A DNA stretch of 64,000 bases, taken from positions 197,159-261,158 of the forward strand of contig CAYYDG010000002.1 in the NCBI GenBank assembly GCA_964470555.1, read 5' to 3'. This DNA is from RBC074 sp964470555 (GTDB lineage: Bacteria; Acidobacteriota; Blastocatellia; RBC074). Position numbers and translations under genes: made by a program. This document shows positions 36,154 to 44,727 of the stretch, piece by piece (positions within the stretch are counted from its first letter, which is position 1; each line of letters starts with the position of its first letter). The notes below the pieces were generated by a model that saw only the letters and a list, made by a program, of their open reading frames with translations, was not told the DNA's origin and made no database searches.

Positions 36154-37581
36154 ATGAAAACTTATCCGCTTTACCTAAACGGCGCCTGGCATGTTTCCTC
36201 GCCGTTTTCAGAGGTCGTCAATCCGGCAACTGGCGAATCGCTCGGCCAGGTTTCGACGGTTGATCGCGCTCGTGTGGCTGAAGCAATCAGCGACGCACAT
36301 CAGGCTTTTCAGTCGTGGCGCAAGCTGACCGGCAAATCGCGCGGAGATTTTTTGCTGGCGATTGCCGTCGAAGTCGAAAAGCGCAAAGACGACATCGCCC
36401 GCACCATCACGCTGGAAAACGGCAAGCCGCTTCCGCAAAGCTTCGGCGAAGTGGCGATGACTGTGGATCATCTGCGTTGGTTTGCCGAAGAAGCTCGGCG
36501 CGCGTATGGCCGCATCGTCCCGCATCAAGCCGATGGCAAACGCAATCTGGTCATCAAATCTCCGATGGGAGTGGTCGGCGCAATCACTCCGTGGAATTTT
36601 CCGCTGGTGCTGGCCGTGCGCAAGATGGCTCCGGCTTTGGCTGCGGGGAATACGTTTGTGCTGAAACCGGCGGAGCAAACGCCGCTGAGTGTGATTGCCT
36701 TTGCCGAATGCGTAGCCGCTGCCGGTTTGCCGAAAGGAGTCTTTCAGGTTGTGCTCGGTGAAGCTTCGGAAATCGGCAAAGAGTTTTTGGAAAATTCGCT
36801 TTGTCGAAAGGTGAGTTTTACCGGTTCGACCGAAGTCGGGCGTTTGCTGATTGCGGGCGCGGCAAACTCAGTCAAACCACTTTCGCTGGAACTCGGCGGC
36901 AACGGGCCTGTGCTGGTGTTTGGCGATATTGATCTGAACCGCGCGGTCGAAGGCGCGTTGATTGCCAAAACGCGCAACACCGGCCAATCGTGCATTGCGG
37001 CCAATCGGATTTACGTCGAACGTGCGATTTACGAACCGTTTCTGGAAGCGTTCACCGCAAAGATGAAGGCGATGAAGTTCGGCAACGGCTTGGAGCCGGG
37101 CGTGGAAATCGGGCCGTTGATTGACGAAGCCGGGATGACAAAAGCTCTGACACATATCGAAAACGCTGTTGCTGGCGGCGCGCGCGTGCTGTGCGGCGGC
37201 AAGCGCGCAGGCGACAAAGGCTTTTTCATCGAACCGACGGTGTTGGCCGATGTGCCCAAAGACGCGCTTTGTATGCGGGAAGAAACCTTTGCGCCTGTCG
37301 CGGCAATTGCTCCGTTCGACACTGAAGAAGAAGCAATCGCACTGGCGAACAATTCGATTTACGGCCTCAGCGCGTATGCTTTCACCGGAAATTTAGATCG
37401 CGCGTTTCGATTGATGGAAAGCCTGGAAGCCGGAACCATAGGCATCAACGACGGCGTGCCTTCCACCAGCAACGCGCCATTTGGCGGAATGAAACAAAGC
37501 GGTTGGGGCAGAGAACTGGGCAGCGAAGGATTGGACGCTTATCTGGAAACGAAGCACATTTCGCTGGGGCTGCAAATATGA
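36154..37581 (+). CDS. NAD(P)-dependent aldehyde dehydrogenase (succinate-semialdehyde-type)
   Basis: 475 residues, standard length. Cofactor-binding and active-site features are all seen: PWNFPLVLAVRKMAPALAAG, the general-base Glu in SLELGGNGPVLVFGD, the catalytic Cys in NTGQSCIAANRIYVE, and C-terminal YGLSAYAFT. Such enzymes oxidise semialdehydes or glycolaldehyde-type products of sugar-acid breakdown. The ATG at the end of the repeat is the likely start; a longer frame upstream is made only of repeat sequence. The stop overlaps the start of the next gene by ATGA. Confidence 0.9.
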   Translation: MKTYPLYLNGAWHVSSPFSEVVNPATGESLGQVSTVDRARVAEAISDAHQAFQSWRKLTGKSRGDFLLAIAVEVEKRKDDIARTITLENGKPLPQSFGEVAMTVDHLRWFAEEARRAYGRIVPHQADGKRNLVIKSPMGVVGAITPWNFPLVLAVRKMAPALAAGNTFVLKPAEQTPLSVIAFAECVAAAGLPKGVFQVVLGEASEIGKEFLENSLCRKVSFTGSTEVGRLLIAGAANSVKPLSLELGGNGPVLVFGDIDLNRAVEGALIAKTRNTGQSCIAANRIYVERAIYEPFLEAFTAKMKAMKFGNGLEPGVEIGPLIDEAGMTKALTHIENAVAGGARVLCGGKRAGDKGFFIEPTVLADVPKDALCMREETFAPVAAIAPFDTEEEAIALANNSIYGLSAYAFTGNLDRAFRLMESLEAGTIGINDGVPSTSNAPFGGMKQSGWGRELGSEGLDAYLETKHISLGLQI

Positions 37582-38126
37582 CCAACCAAGAATTTTTCAT
37601 TTTGAGTCAATCGAACGAGATGGTGTTGTTTGAACGGGAGGCCAACGGCGAGATTATCGAAAGGCCGTTGGCTGGATGGCGGACAAGTCTGTGCAGCGCA
37701 GAGGTCAATTGCCAGCTAGGAAATTGGAATCATCAAAACGGCTCAGGAGGTTGTTTTGGCGCATTGACCGGCTTTGCTTTGCCTGATGGCGCGATTCGGG
37801 GCGTTTATGCTGCTTGGGTTTCACGTTCACGGTTGACTGCCTTGACGACTGAACAGAAAAAAGGTTTTCTCCCGCTCAGCCCGGATTTCATTGTCGAACT
37901 CATTTCTGAAACTGAAGACATGCCGTATTTTCATTTGAAAATGCAGGAATACCTTTCTTGTGGTTCCAAGCTTGGCTGGTTGATTGATCCTGAAGAAAAA
38001 GTCGTTTACGTCTATCGTCCAAACGTCGAGGTTCAGAAACTGCAAAACGTCAACGAAATTTCCGCTGATCCTGAACTGCCAGGTTTCACGCTTGATCTGA
38101 CCGAAGTCTGGGAGCCGCAGCTTTGA
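37578..38126 (+). CDS. Uma2-family (DUF820) protein, probable inactive nuclease fold
   Basis: 182 residues. The overall match to Uma2/DUF820 is good: NQEFFILSQSN and ANGEIIERPLAG near the start, TGFALPDGAIRG in the middle, FIVELISETED (conserved Glu) and LGWLIDPEEKVVYVYRP at the end. Uma2 has a PD-(D/E)xK restriction-nuclease-like fold. The usual Pro-Asp before the AAWV strand (SPDAAWV) is replaced here by Val-Tyr (GVYAAWV), so the catalytic acid is missing and the protein may be inactive. ATGA overlap with the aldehyde dehydrogenase stop suggests coupling, but a biological link is not obvious. Confidence 0.75.
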   Translation: MTNQEFFILSQSNEMVLFEREANGEIIERPLAGWRTSLCSAEVNCQLGNWNHQNGSGGCFGALTGFALPDGAIRGVYAAWVSRSRLTALTTEQKKGFLPLSPDFIVELISETEDMPYFHLKMQEYLSCGSKLGWLIDPEEKVVYVYRPNVEVQKLQNVNEISADPELPGFTLDLTEVWEPQL

Positions 38127-38132
38127 CTTTTA

Positions 38133-40220
38133 TCAAAAGTCGAACTGATCCACATTCGACTTGTTGAAGATAAACGGAGCGCCCAGTAACACATCGTTGT
38201 CTTTCACTTCCAACCGTTTCAATCTGCCAGCATTGATTTCTTTATCGCCGAGTTTCAGTCGTCCGGCGCTCAATTCATTCGCTGCAAACACCGTCAGGTA
38301 ACCCAAATCCAGAGTGTTCCACAGCACGAAACTTTCAATCACGCCGTCGTGAACGTAGGGCTTGCACAAGCTGGGAATCGAAAGGCCTATGACTTTGACA
38401 TCCGCGCGTCCGGATTGCTTTACGGCTTCGGCAGCGCCGGGAACCGCTGGCGCGGCTACGCCCATAATCAATTTGACGTTCGGATAGACTTTCAAAACGT
38501 TTTGCGTTTCCTGAAACGCGCGGTCGCGGTCGCCGTCGCTGGGTTGAATGGCTGCGAGTTTGATGGCCGGATATTTTTCCGCCAAGCGCGCCTTGATGTG
38601 TTTGATCCATTCGTTTTGGTTGGCGGCGCTCAAACTGGCGGTGATGATTGCGAATTCTCCTTTGCCGCCGAGTATGCGGGCGGCTTCGTCCATCAACGTG
38701 TAGCCTATGCCTTGCGGCGTGGCTTGATTGATAAAGAAGTCGCGGGCATTGGCTTCGGCGTCGGCGTCCCAGGTCAAAACTTTAATTCCTTTGTCACGGG
38801 CTTTGCGCAGCACAGTGGAAATGGCGGCAGAGTTTTCGACGCTGACGGCTACTACATCCACGCCGCGCGTGATCCAGCCCTCGACGACTTCGTTTTGCTT
38901 GGCGGGATCGAGATCGGTCGGGCCGTCCCAGATCAAATCCACGCCGAGTTCTTTCGCCGCTTCTTCAGCGCCTTTGCGGCAACTGACAAAATACGGATCG
39001 CCTTTGGCTTTGGGCATCATGCCGACGACGGTTCGTTTGGTTGGCGCGGACATAACAGTTTGCGATTGATTGCCGGTGGTGGTCAGCGAACGAACCAGTA
39101 GCCAGTTGCTGCCCGCGATTAACAAGCCCGCCGCCAGAATCGCCGCGCAGATAAATGCAACTTGAGAGTTTTTCATATCGAGGTCTTTCGCGTTCGTAGT
39201 TCCGCCTTCAGGTGGCAGCGTTCGTTTGCCGAGTCTTTCGCCGGAAGTCGGAACCACGAACTTTTCAATGCAGATGGTCGCGATCAGCAGCGCACCAGTC
39301 AGTATGCCAGCCAGTTCCGTCGGCAGCGCAGCCAATCGCAATCCGTTTTGCAAAATGACGATGGCGAACAATCCCAGCAGCGTTCCCCAAATCGTGCCGC
39401 GTCCGCCAAAGATCGAAGTTCCGCCCAGCACAACCGCCGTAATCGCCATCAGTTCGTATCCGGTTCCGGCATCGGATTTCGCCTGGCCCAGATGTGCGAC
39501 GTAAATCACTGCGGCCAGACTGGCGGCCAAACCGGATAGCACGTACGCCAGCCCAATTCGTCGCGCGACGGGAATTCCGGCAAAACGCGCGCCTTCGGTA
39601 GAAAAGCCGATTGCATACAGGCTGCGCCCAATGACCGTTCGATGTTGCAGCAAAAAGTAAAACCCTGCCGCAGCAATCAAAACCAAAGTTTGCGGCGGCA
39701 AAAATCCAAACCAATATCCTTGTCCAAAAAACAGAAACGAAGCCGGGAAGTCCGAGTAATTGGCCACGCCACGGGTGATGCCTTCCGCCAACCCACGAAA
39801 GAGCGAAAACGTGCCAAGCGTGACAATCAGCGGCGGCAATTTGAACCGCGCGATCAGCAGCGCATTCAATCCTCCGCCCAGCAAACCGACCAACAGCGTC
39901 AATGCGATACAAAGCCAGACGGGCAATCCGGCGGTTTTATGCATCCAGCCGAAGGCGATGGCTGCCAGTCCCATCATCGAACCAACGGACAGGTCAATGC
40001 CTCCGGTAATGATGACCGGCGTCAACGCCAACGCCAGCAGGCCTATTTCCACGCTCAGCCGTATGATTTCAAACCCGTTCGAACGCGAAAAGAAGTTTTC
40101 GCCGATGGCGCTGAACAACGCCACTTCGATGAACAACAGGATCAGCAGCGCCCATTCGTGATTCGGAAACAAGCGTTGCCGCAACGGTTCTTTGGTGGCG
40201 AACGGAGCGGAGTTGGTCAT
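38133..40220 (-). CDS. Sugar ABC permease fused to its periplasmic binding protein
   Basis: 695 residues in one frame. Residues about 1-325 are an RbsC-type inner-membrane permease (GGIDLSVGSMMGLAAIAFGW, with multiple membrane segments). A 23-residue stretch encoded by a palindromic element follows, then about 350 residues of a periplasmic sugar-binding protein (RTVVGMMPKAKGDPYF, then DPAKQNEVVEGWITRGVDVV, then VKVIGLSIPSLCKPYVHDG), similar to RhaS/LsrB/RbsB. The binding domain has its own Met (ATG at 39176-39174) followed by a membrane-anchor or signal segment, so it may also be made separately. Fusion of permease and binding protein is unusual. No ABC ATPase gene is in the window. Confidence 0.8.
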   Translation of the reverse strand: MTNSAPFATKEPLRQRLFPNHEWALLILLFIEVALFSAIGENFFSRSNGFEIIRLSVEIGLLALALTPVIITGGIDLSVGSMMGLAAIAFGWMHKTAGLPVWLCIALTLLVGLLGGGLNALLIARFKLPPLIVTLGTFSLFRGLAEGITRGVANYSDFPASFLFFGQGYWFGFLPPQTLVLIAAAGFYFLLQHRTVIGRSLYAIGFSTEGARFAGIPVARRIGLAYVLSGLAASLAAVIYVAHLGQAKSDAGTGYELMAITAVVLGGTSIFGGRGTIWGTLLGLFAIVILQNGLRLAALPTELAGILTGALLIATICIEKFVVPTSGERLGKRTLPPEGGTTNAKDLDMKNSQVAFICAAILAAGLLIAGSNWLLVRSLTTTGNQSQTVMSAPTKRTVVGMMPKAKGDPYFVSCRKGAEEAAKELGVDLIWDGPTDLDPAKQNEVVEGWITRGVDVVAVSVENSAAISTVLRKARDKGIKVLTWDADAEANARDFFINQATPQGIGYTLMDEAARILGGKGEFAIITASLSAANQNEWIKHIKARLAEKYPAIKLAAIQPSDGDRDRAFQETQNVLKVYPNVKLIMGVAAPAVPGAAEAVKQSGRADVKVIGLSIPSLCKPYVHDGVIESFVLWNTLDLGYLTVFAANELSAGRLKLGDKEINAGRLKRLEVKDNDVLLGAPFIFNKSNVDQFDF
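39192..39261. repeat. In-frame cloverleaf-like palindromic element joining permease and binding protein
   Basis: A 12-bp outer stem (39192-39203 with 39250-39261, one G-T pair) closes three hairpins: CCGCC/GGTGG with 4-nt loop (39202-39215), GGCA/TGCC with a larger loop (39214-39230) and CTTTC/GGAAG with 3-nt loop (39235-39247). Same plan as the elements at 14.9 and 25.1 kb. It is translated as 23 residues, the linker between the permease and binding-protein parts. Confidence 0.75.
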
Positions 40221-40290
40221 TTGAAGAATTGATCTGGATTGGATTTACAGCGTAAAGCGCGCGGATTATATTGGCCGCGCTTATCAAAGC

Positions 40291-40335
40291 AAAACGGGCA
40301 AAACGGGCAAAACGGGCAAAACGGGCAAAACGGGC
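40291..40335. repeat. 9-bp tandem repeat (AAAACGGGC)5
   Basis: Five perfect 9-bp units in the roughly 245-bp gap between the ABC transporter gene (minus) and the DUF937 gene (plus). No other feature is recognised in this intergenic region; the repeat lies where the transporter promoter would be expected. Confidence 0.9.
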
Positions 40336-40464
40336 AAATCGCACTAATCCCCAAAATAGCTCCAACCGGTCGGAACGTTCTGCCAGTTCGTTTTGATCAG
40401 GCTACGTTATCAATTCGGCGTGACAAGCTGGCAGCTTGGCGCGCTTTCTTTCAGGAGGAAAATC

Positions 40465-41058
40465 ATGGATTTGACAGGAATTCTTCAAGACGCGCTCAGC
40501 GGCAACAACGTCAGCCAGATCAGCCAGGCGATTGGCGCGGACGAAAGCTCGACCAGCAGCGCGATTCAGGCGGCGTTGCCGATGTTGCTGGGCGGATTGG
40601 CGAACAACAGCGCCAGCGAACAAGGCGCGGCGGGTATTCTGGGCGCAATTGACCGCGACCACGACGGCAGCGTGTTGGACGACATTGGCGGATTGATCGC
40701 CGGTAACTTCGGCGGCAAAGCAGCCAATGGCGCGGGCATTTTGGGACACATCTTCGGCGGCCAGCAGAGCGGCGTCGAACAAACTGTCAGCCAGGCCAGC
40801 GGTTTGGATATGAACAAAATCGGCCCGTTGCTGGCGATTCTGGCTCCGATTGTGATGGGCGCAATCGGTCGCGCCCGGCACAGTGGAGAAGTTGGTACGT
40901 CCGACTTGGGCGGCCTGCTCGGTGGAGCGGCGCAATCCATGGGCGGCGGTTCAGACTTGCTGGGAATGCTCGGCGGACTGCTCGACCGCAATCGCGATGG
41001 TTCGGCGGTGGACGATGTCATGGGAATGATCGGCGGTATGTTGGGCGGACGGCGTTAA
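40465..41058 (+). CDS. DUF937 domain protein
   Basis: 197 residues. AGGAGG six bases before the ATG fixes the start. The sequence is Gly/Ala-rich and matches DUF937: LTGILQDALSGNNVSQISQA, then ALPMLLGGLANNSAS, then AIDRDHDGSVLDDIGGLI, and similar units repeated further on. DUF937 proteins are cytoplasmic and of unknown function. The protein has acidic DxDxDG-like stretches but no enzyme motif I recognise. A strong terminator follows. Confidence 0.88.
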   Translation: MDLTGILQDALSGNNVSQISQAIGADESSTSSAIQAALPMLLGGLANNSASEQGAAGILGAIDRDHDGSVLDDIGGLIAGNFGGKAANGAGILGHIFGGQQSGVEQTVSQASGLDMNKIGPLLAILAPIVMGAIGRARHSGEVGTSDLGGLLGGAAQSMGGGSDLLGMLGGLLDRNRDGSAVDDVMGMIGGMLGGRR

Positions 41059-41071
41059 TCGCTAAAACCGT

Positions 41072-41131
41072 AGACAGGGTTCTCAGGATTGGTTTTTATC
41101 CTGAAAAACTCTGAGAATCCTGTCTATTTTT
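41072..41131 (+). terminator. Rho-independent terminator after the DUF937 gene
   Basis: A 15-bp inverted repeat (41072-41086 with 41111-41125, one G-T pair) with an alternative inner hairpin (41084-41089 with 41098-41103) and a tail of ATTTTT. It lies 13 bp after the DUF937 stop and just before the start of the next gene. Confidence 0.8.
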
Positions 41132-41136
41132 CAAAT

Positions 41137-41826
41137 ATGTCCGACTTCAAATACCAACACGGACGGCTCAGCTACCTGAAAAAATCCACAGGGCAGGAGC
41201 GTGGGCTTGAAGACTGGCAACTGACGCGCAATCGCGACAATTCGGTGACGATGCGTTGTCTGGCAATGACCGATGATTCGCAATTCGTCCGCGATGTCAC
41301 GTACACGCGCGGCAAAGACGGGCGGCCTTCGGAAGTCTTCATTCGCCTGCACGTCAGCGACCGATGGATTGGTTCCGGCTACTTTCGCATCGAAGCCAAT
41401 AAATTGATTGCCGTCACCGACAGCCCCGAAACCGGCCACACACAACAAACTCTGGCCATTCCCGCTGATTCTTTTTCCATCGTTTCTCACGCCGTGATGC
41501 TGGATGGCTGGGCGATTTTCAATTACGACCGCACGCTTGGCGGCCAGCAGACGCGCACCGTGTACAACACTTCGACGCGCTGGAACGGAACCGACGGACC
41601 GCTTGGACGGCTGGAAACGGTTCGGCTGAATCTGCTCGGCGAAGAAGAACTCACCATCCCGGCGGGCACATTCAAAGCCGCCCACTTCACGATTGATTCC
41701 GATGAATTGAAAACGCCGACCGCTCATTTGTGGGTAGCAGGCGAAGACAAGATTCTGCTCCGGTACGATTGGGCCGAACTGGATCACGAATACGTGCTGA
41801 CTTCGTGGAAGACTGAGAAGCGATAG
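41137..41826 (+). CDS. Conserved hypothetical protein, beta-rich (DUF3108-like)
   Basis: About 229 residues, mostly predicted beta strands, with no signal peptide. The pattern of a long beta-barrel-like chain ending LWVAGEDKILLRYDW resembles DUF3108-type proteins, but I cannot assign a family with certainty. The first Met of the frame lies inside the preceding terminator, so the ATG after it is used. No ribosome-binding site is obvious. The following gene is an AT-rich HNH gene on the same strand, 26 bp away. Confidence 0.6.
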   Translation: MSDFKYQHGRLSYLKKSTGQERGLEDWQLTRNRDNSVTMRCLAMTDDSQFVRDVTYTRGKDGRPSEVFIRLHVSDRWIGSGYFRIEANKLIAVTDSPETGHTQQTLAIPADSFSIVSHAVMLDGWAIFNYDRTLGGQQTRTVYNTSTRWNGTDGPLGRLETVRLNLLGEEELTIPAGTFKAAHFTIDSDELKTPTAHLWVAGEDKILLRYDWAELDHEYVLTSWKTEKR

Positions 41827-41852
41827 CTAATTTCTGGGCGCCAATTTGGCCT

Positions 41853-43070
41853 ATGAAAAAAGAGCAGAGTAAAAAAGAAGTTTGTAGCCGCTTTTTGGCA
41901 AAGGTCGTGAAGGAGCTTTCTGGCTGTTGGCGGTGGACAGGATACTTTCGAGACGGGGGACATGGCGGGTTCCGCTTTCGTGGTGCGTCTTGGAAGGCAC
42001 ATAGAGTTTCATTTGTTCTCTTCCGAGAAGAAATTCCAGAAGGACTTATTGTTCGACACCTTTGCCATAATAAATGGTGCGTGAATCCACAGCACCTAGC
42101 CATAGGAACACCTAAAGATAATAGTCTTGACTGTGTGAAGGCTGGACGCCGTAAGCAGGAAATGTGCAAGAAGGGGCTTCATTTTCTGACTGAAGACAAC
42201 GTTATTATCTATAGAAAAACAGGTGGGCGTAGTTGTCGAACATGTACGCTTGAGTATGCGCGGAATAGATACCATCTTCGCAGGCAAGGCCTGCTACCGC
42301 TCAAAGAGAAGTCCTCTGATAAGGATCGCTTCCTTTCATTTATTGATCGTGAAAACAACGCTGCTGGCTGTTGGAAATGGATAGGCAATGTGCAGCACCA
42401 TGGCTACGGAACATTTGCTTTTAAGAACGCAGGTTTCAAAAGCAAAGCGATCAGAGCACATCGAGCCAGTTACATATTGTTCAAAGGCGATATTCCTCAA
42501 GGAATGCTTGTCAGACACCTTTGTAACAATAAGTTGTGCGTAAATCCAGATCATCTTGAGCTTGGCACTGCTGCTGACAATAGCCGAGACTATAAGGAAG
42601 CTGGGTATGGTCGAAGCACGCACTGTCGTAGTGGCAACCATCTTCTTGAAGGGGAAAATTTGTATGTAGACCCAGATGGGGGCCGACATTGTCGTGCGTG
42701 TGAAAATGAACGTATGCGTACTCCGGAAGGCACTTACCAGCAGCGCCTCAATCGCTGGAAGCGTCTTGGTAAAGTGGATGCTGAAAAACGTGCTTCAATT
42801 CCACATTTTCGAGATAGGTTGACCCATTGTAAGCGCGGCCATCCATTTACTGAGGAAAATACTTTTGTAACTTCTGAAGGCGAAAGAGGGTGCAAAGAAT
42901 GCCGCCGCTCACGTCAACAATCGGAGGAATCCAAGCTAAGGAGAAAAGCTGGGTATCTAAAGAAACGCTACAATTTGACGGATGCTCAAGCTGAAGAACT
43001 TATCGCTTCTGGCCTTGATGGGAGACGCGATAGCAAATACATAAAGGAGTTTATACGAAATATGCGGTAA
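41853..43070 (+). CDS. HNH endonuclease-like protein with duplicated HNH and zinc-ribbon modules
   Basis: 405 residues. Two HNH-type domains (about residues 25-95 and 155-240) each carry RHLCHNKWCVNP or RHLCNNKLCVNP, the metal-binding core of phage and homing-type HNH nucleases. At least three Cys-rich knuckles (GGRSCRTC, GGRHCRAC, GERGCKEC with upstream CKKGLHF, CRSGNHL and CKRGHPF) alternate with them. Such proteins cut or nick DNA and are typical of phages and mobile introns, though no intron or inteine boundary is seen here. The gene is more AT-rich than its neighbours, suggesting transfer. It follows an unrelated hypothetical gene and precedes a secreted nucleosidase gene. Confidence 0.75.
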   Translation: MKKEQSKKEVCSRFLAKVVKELSGCWRWTGYFRDGGHGGFRFRGASWKAHRVSFVLFREEIPEGLIVRHLCHNKWCVNPQHLAIGTPKDNSLDCVKAGRRKQEMCKKGLHFLTEDNVIIYRKTGGRSCRTCTLEYARNRYHLRRQGLLPLKEKSSDKDRFLSFIDRENNAAGCWKWIGNVQHHGYGTFAFKNAGFKSKAIRAHRASYILFKGDIPQGMLVRHLCNNKLCVNPDHLELGTAADNSRDYKEAGYGRSTHCRSGNHLLEGENLYVDPDGGRHCRACENERMRTPEGTYQQRLNRWKRLGKVDAEKRASIPHFRDRLTHCKRGHPFTEENTFVTSEGERGCKECRRSRQQSEESKLRRKAGYLKKRYNLTDAQAEELIASGLDGRRDSKYIKEFIRNMR

Positions 43071-43188
43071 GCCCAGAAGCGATCTTAAGGATTCAAGCAT
43101 AATTGTTTTGCTTATGGAACTACTTATCTTTTCTAAAATTCGTAGCTTAGCTTGGGGTAAAAAGACAAAGAGACTGTATCTAAGTTTT

Positions 43189-44061
43189 ATGCCGAACTCG
43201 TTGAGCAAACTCTCTCGACAAGTTTACCTGGCGTTGCTTATTGGATTGCTGTTGGTCGGCGGCGTTCTAGCGCAGAAAAAAGATTCGGCGGTTGAGTCGT
43301 TGCGTCCGGTAATTGTGCAAGGAGCAATGCCCGTAGAAGTCGAATTGCTGGTCAAACGGCTGGAAAACGCCAGCGAAGAGAAAGTCGGTGGTTGGATGTT
43401 TTGGCGCGGGACGGTGAATGGGTATCCGGTTGTTATCTCGAAAACGCTAAAAGGCATGTCAAACACGGCAGCGGCGACGGCGATTGCCATCGAACGGTTC
43501 AAGCCTGTCGCCATCATCAATCAGGGAACGGCGGGTGGGCACGACGCGCAGTTGAACGTGTTCGACATCGTCATTGGCGAAGCCGCCGTCAATCTGGGCG
43601 CGTTCAAAACCGGAGTTCGCCAAGCCGGGCAGGGAAGCGATTCGATGGAATGGCTTCCGATGGATTTGCTGGCTTCGGAAGGCAGCGCCGGAGAAGACCC
43701 GAACGCGCGAACCATGCGCCGGTTCAACGCCGACGAACAGTTGTTGGCCGTCGCCGACAAAGTGAAAGATTCGTATCGCAAAGGCAAAGTCGTTCGTGGC
43801 GTGATTGGTTCCAGCGACGTTTGGAACAGCGAACTTGACCGGATCAATCGTTTCCACAAACAGTTCGGCACGTCGGTCGAAGAAATGGAAACGGCTTCGG
43901 CGGCGCAGATTGCCAAATTCTTCAACGTTCCTTTTTTGGGCATTCGCGTGCTGTCGAACAACATCACGAACGGCGGAAAGTACAATGGAACAACGGCGCT
44001 GGCTTGTCAGGAATATGTGTTTGAAGTCGTGAAGGCTTACGTTGCGGCTCGGCGGAAGTAG
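43189..44061 (+). CDS. Secreted MTA/SAH nucleosidase-family protein
   Basis: About 290 residues. The chosen ATG gives a signal peptide (VYLALLIGLLLVGGVLA region), so the enzyme is probably periplasmic or secreted, which is unusual for this normally cytoplasmic family. The core has VIVQGAMPVEVELLV, SKTLKGMSNTAAATAIAIE, IINQGTAGGHDAQLNVFD and VEEMETASAAQIAKFFNV, all typical of purine nucleoside phosphorylase/MTAN-type nucleosidases, including the catalytic-type Glu of MEMETAS. It would hydrolyse adenosine-type nucleosides such as MTA or SAH. A longer frame upstream (TTG 43108) seems unlikely. Confidence 0.8.
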   Translation: MPNSLSKLSRQVYLALLIGLLLVGGVLAQKKDSAVESLRPVIVQGAMPVEVELLVKRLENASEEKVGGWMFWRGTVNGYPVVISKTLKGMSNTAAATAIAIERFKPVAIINQGTAGGHDAQLNVFDIVIGEAAVNLGAFKTGVRQAGQGSDSMEWLPMDLLASEGSAGEDPNARTMRRFNADEQLLAVADKVKDSYRKGKVVRGVIGSSDVWNSELDRINRFHKQFGTSVEEMETASAAQIAKFFNVPFLGIRVLSNNITNGGKYNGTTALACQEYVFEVVKAYVAARRK

Positions 44062-44094
44062 CGATGAAAAGGAATGCAGCTTACCAAAAGAACG

Positions 44095-44613
44095 ATGAAT
44101 CAAGTTGAGCAACTTCTTCACCCGCTTGTCGGCCAATACGTTTGGGGCGTGGACTGGGATAGTCAACTCAGCCTAAGAATGAATTTTGGCTCCCCCCGTC
44201 TTCGTGTTCACAAGCCGCTTTCCTCGCGTCCAAATGAGCGCATTGTACTTGCTCGCGGAACCTGGTGGCTGTGGGCTTATTTTGCTTTGTGGAAGATTTC
44301 ATTCAACGGCGAGCTAGCTGCAAAAGGAGGCACATCAAAGTCGCGTTCATCGTTCAAGAGAATCGTACGTGCGACAACGCAACTTAGCGGTCAGGTTGTG
44401 ACCAGCGTCAGAGTAAAACCAAAGAGTGGCAAGCTGATTTTGTCGTTTGATCTTGGTGGGCAGCTTATCCTTCGGCCTATAGATAGACGCAAAATGCAGG
44501 ATGTTTGGTTATTTTATGGTGGTGAAGATGACCCGATACTTACCGTTCGATCTGATGGAAAGTTTAGCTACGGCAAAAGTGATGCTCACGAGCAATGGTT
44601 GTCCATAACTTAA
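44095..44613 (+). CDS. Hypothetical protein
   Basis: About 172 residues with no family I recognise. It has a mix of basic and hydrophobic stretches (LARGTWWLWAYFALWKI is aromatic and could be a buried or membrane-associated strand) and many Lys/Arg. No signal peptide is evident. A start seven codons earlier at 44074 is possible but its AAAAGGA lies too close to the ATG. The gene is followed by a bidirectional terminator before groEL. Confidence 0.5.
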   Translation: MNQVEQLLHPLVGQYVWGVDWDSQLSLRMNFGSPRLRVHKPLSSRPNERIVLARGTWWLWAYFALWKISFNGELAAKGGTSKSRSSFKRIVRATTQLSGQVVTSVRVKPKSGKLILSFDLGGQLILRPIDRRKMQDVWLFYGGEDDPILTVRSDGKFSYGKSDAHEQWLSIT

Positions 44614-44671
44614 AGACACAGCGAAAGCCATGTATCAAGGCTGAGCGTTTTCGGTATTATCGGTAGCTCAT

Positions 44672-44707
44672 CGTAAAAAAGGGAGCCACGAAGGCTCCCT
44701 TTTTACG
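44672..44707. terminator. Bidirectional rho-independent terminator
   Basis: A perfect hairpin GGGAGCC/GGCTCCC with a 5-nt loop (44681-44699), extended by an A run on the left and a T run on the right that pair with each other. It lies between the plus-strand hypothetical gene and the convergent groEL gene and should stop both. Confidence 0.9.
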
Positions 44708-44727
44708 TTTACGGCTTTGGCCGGAGT

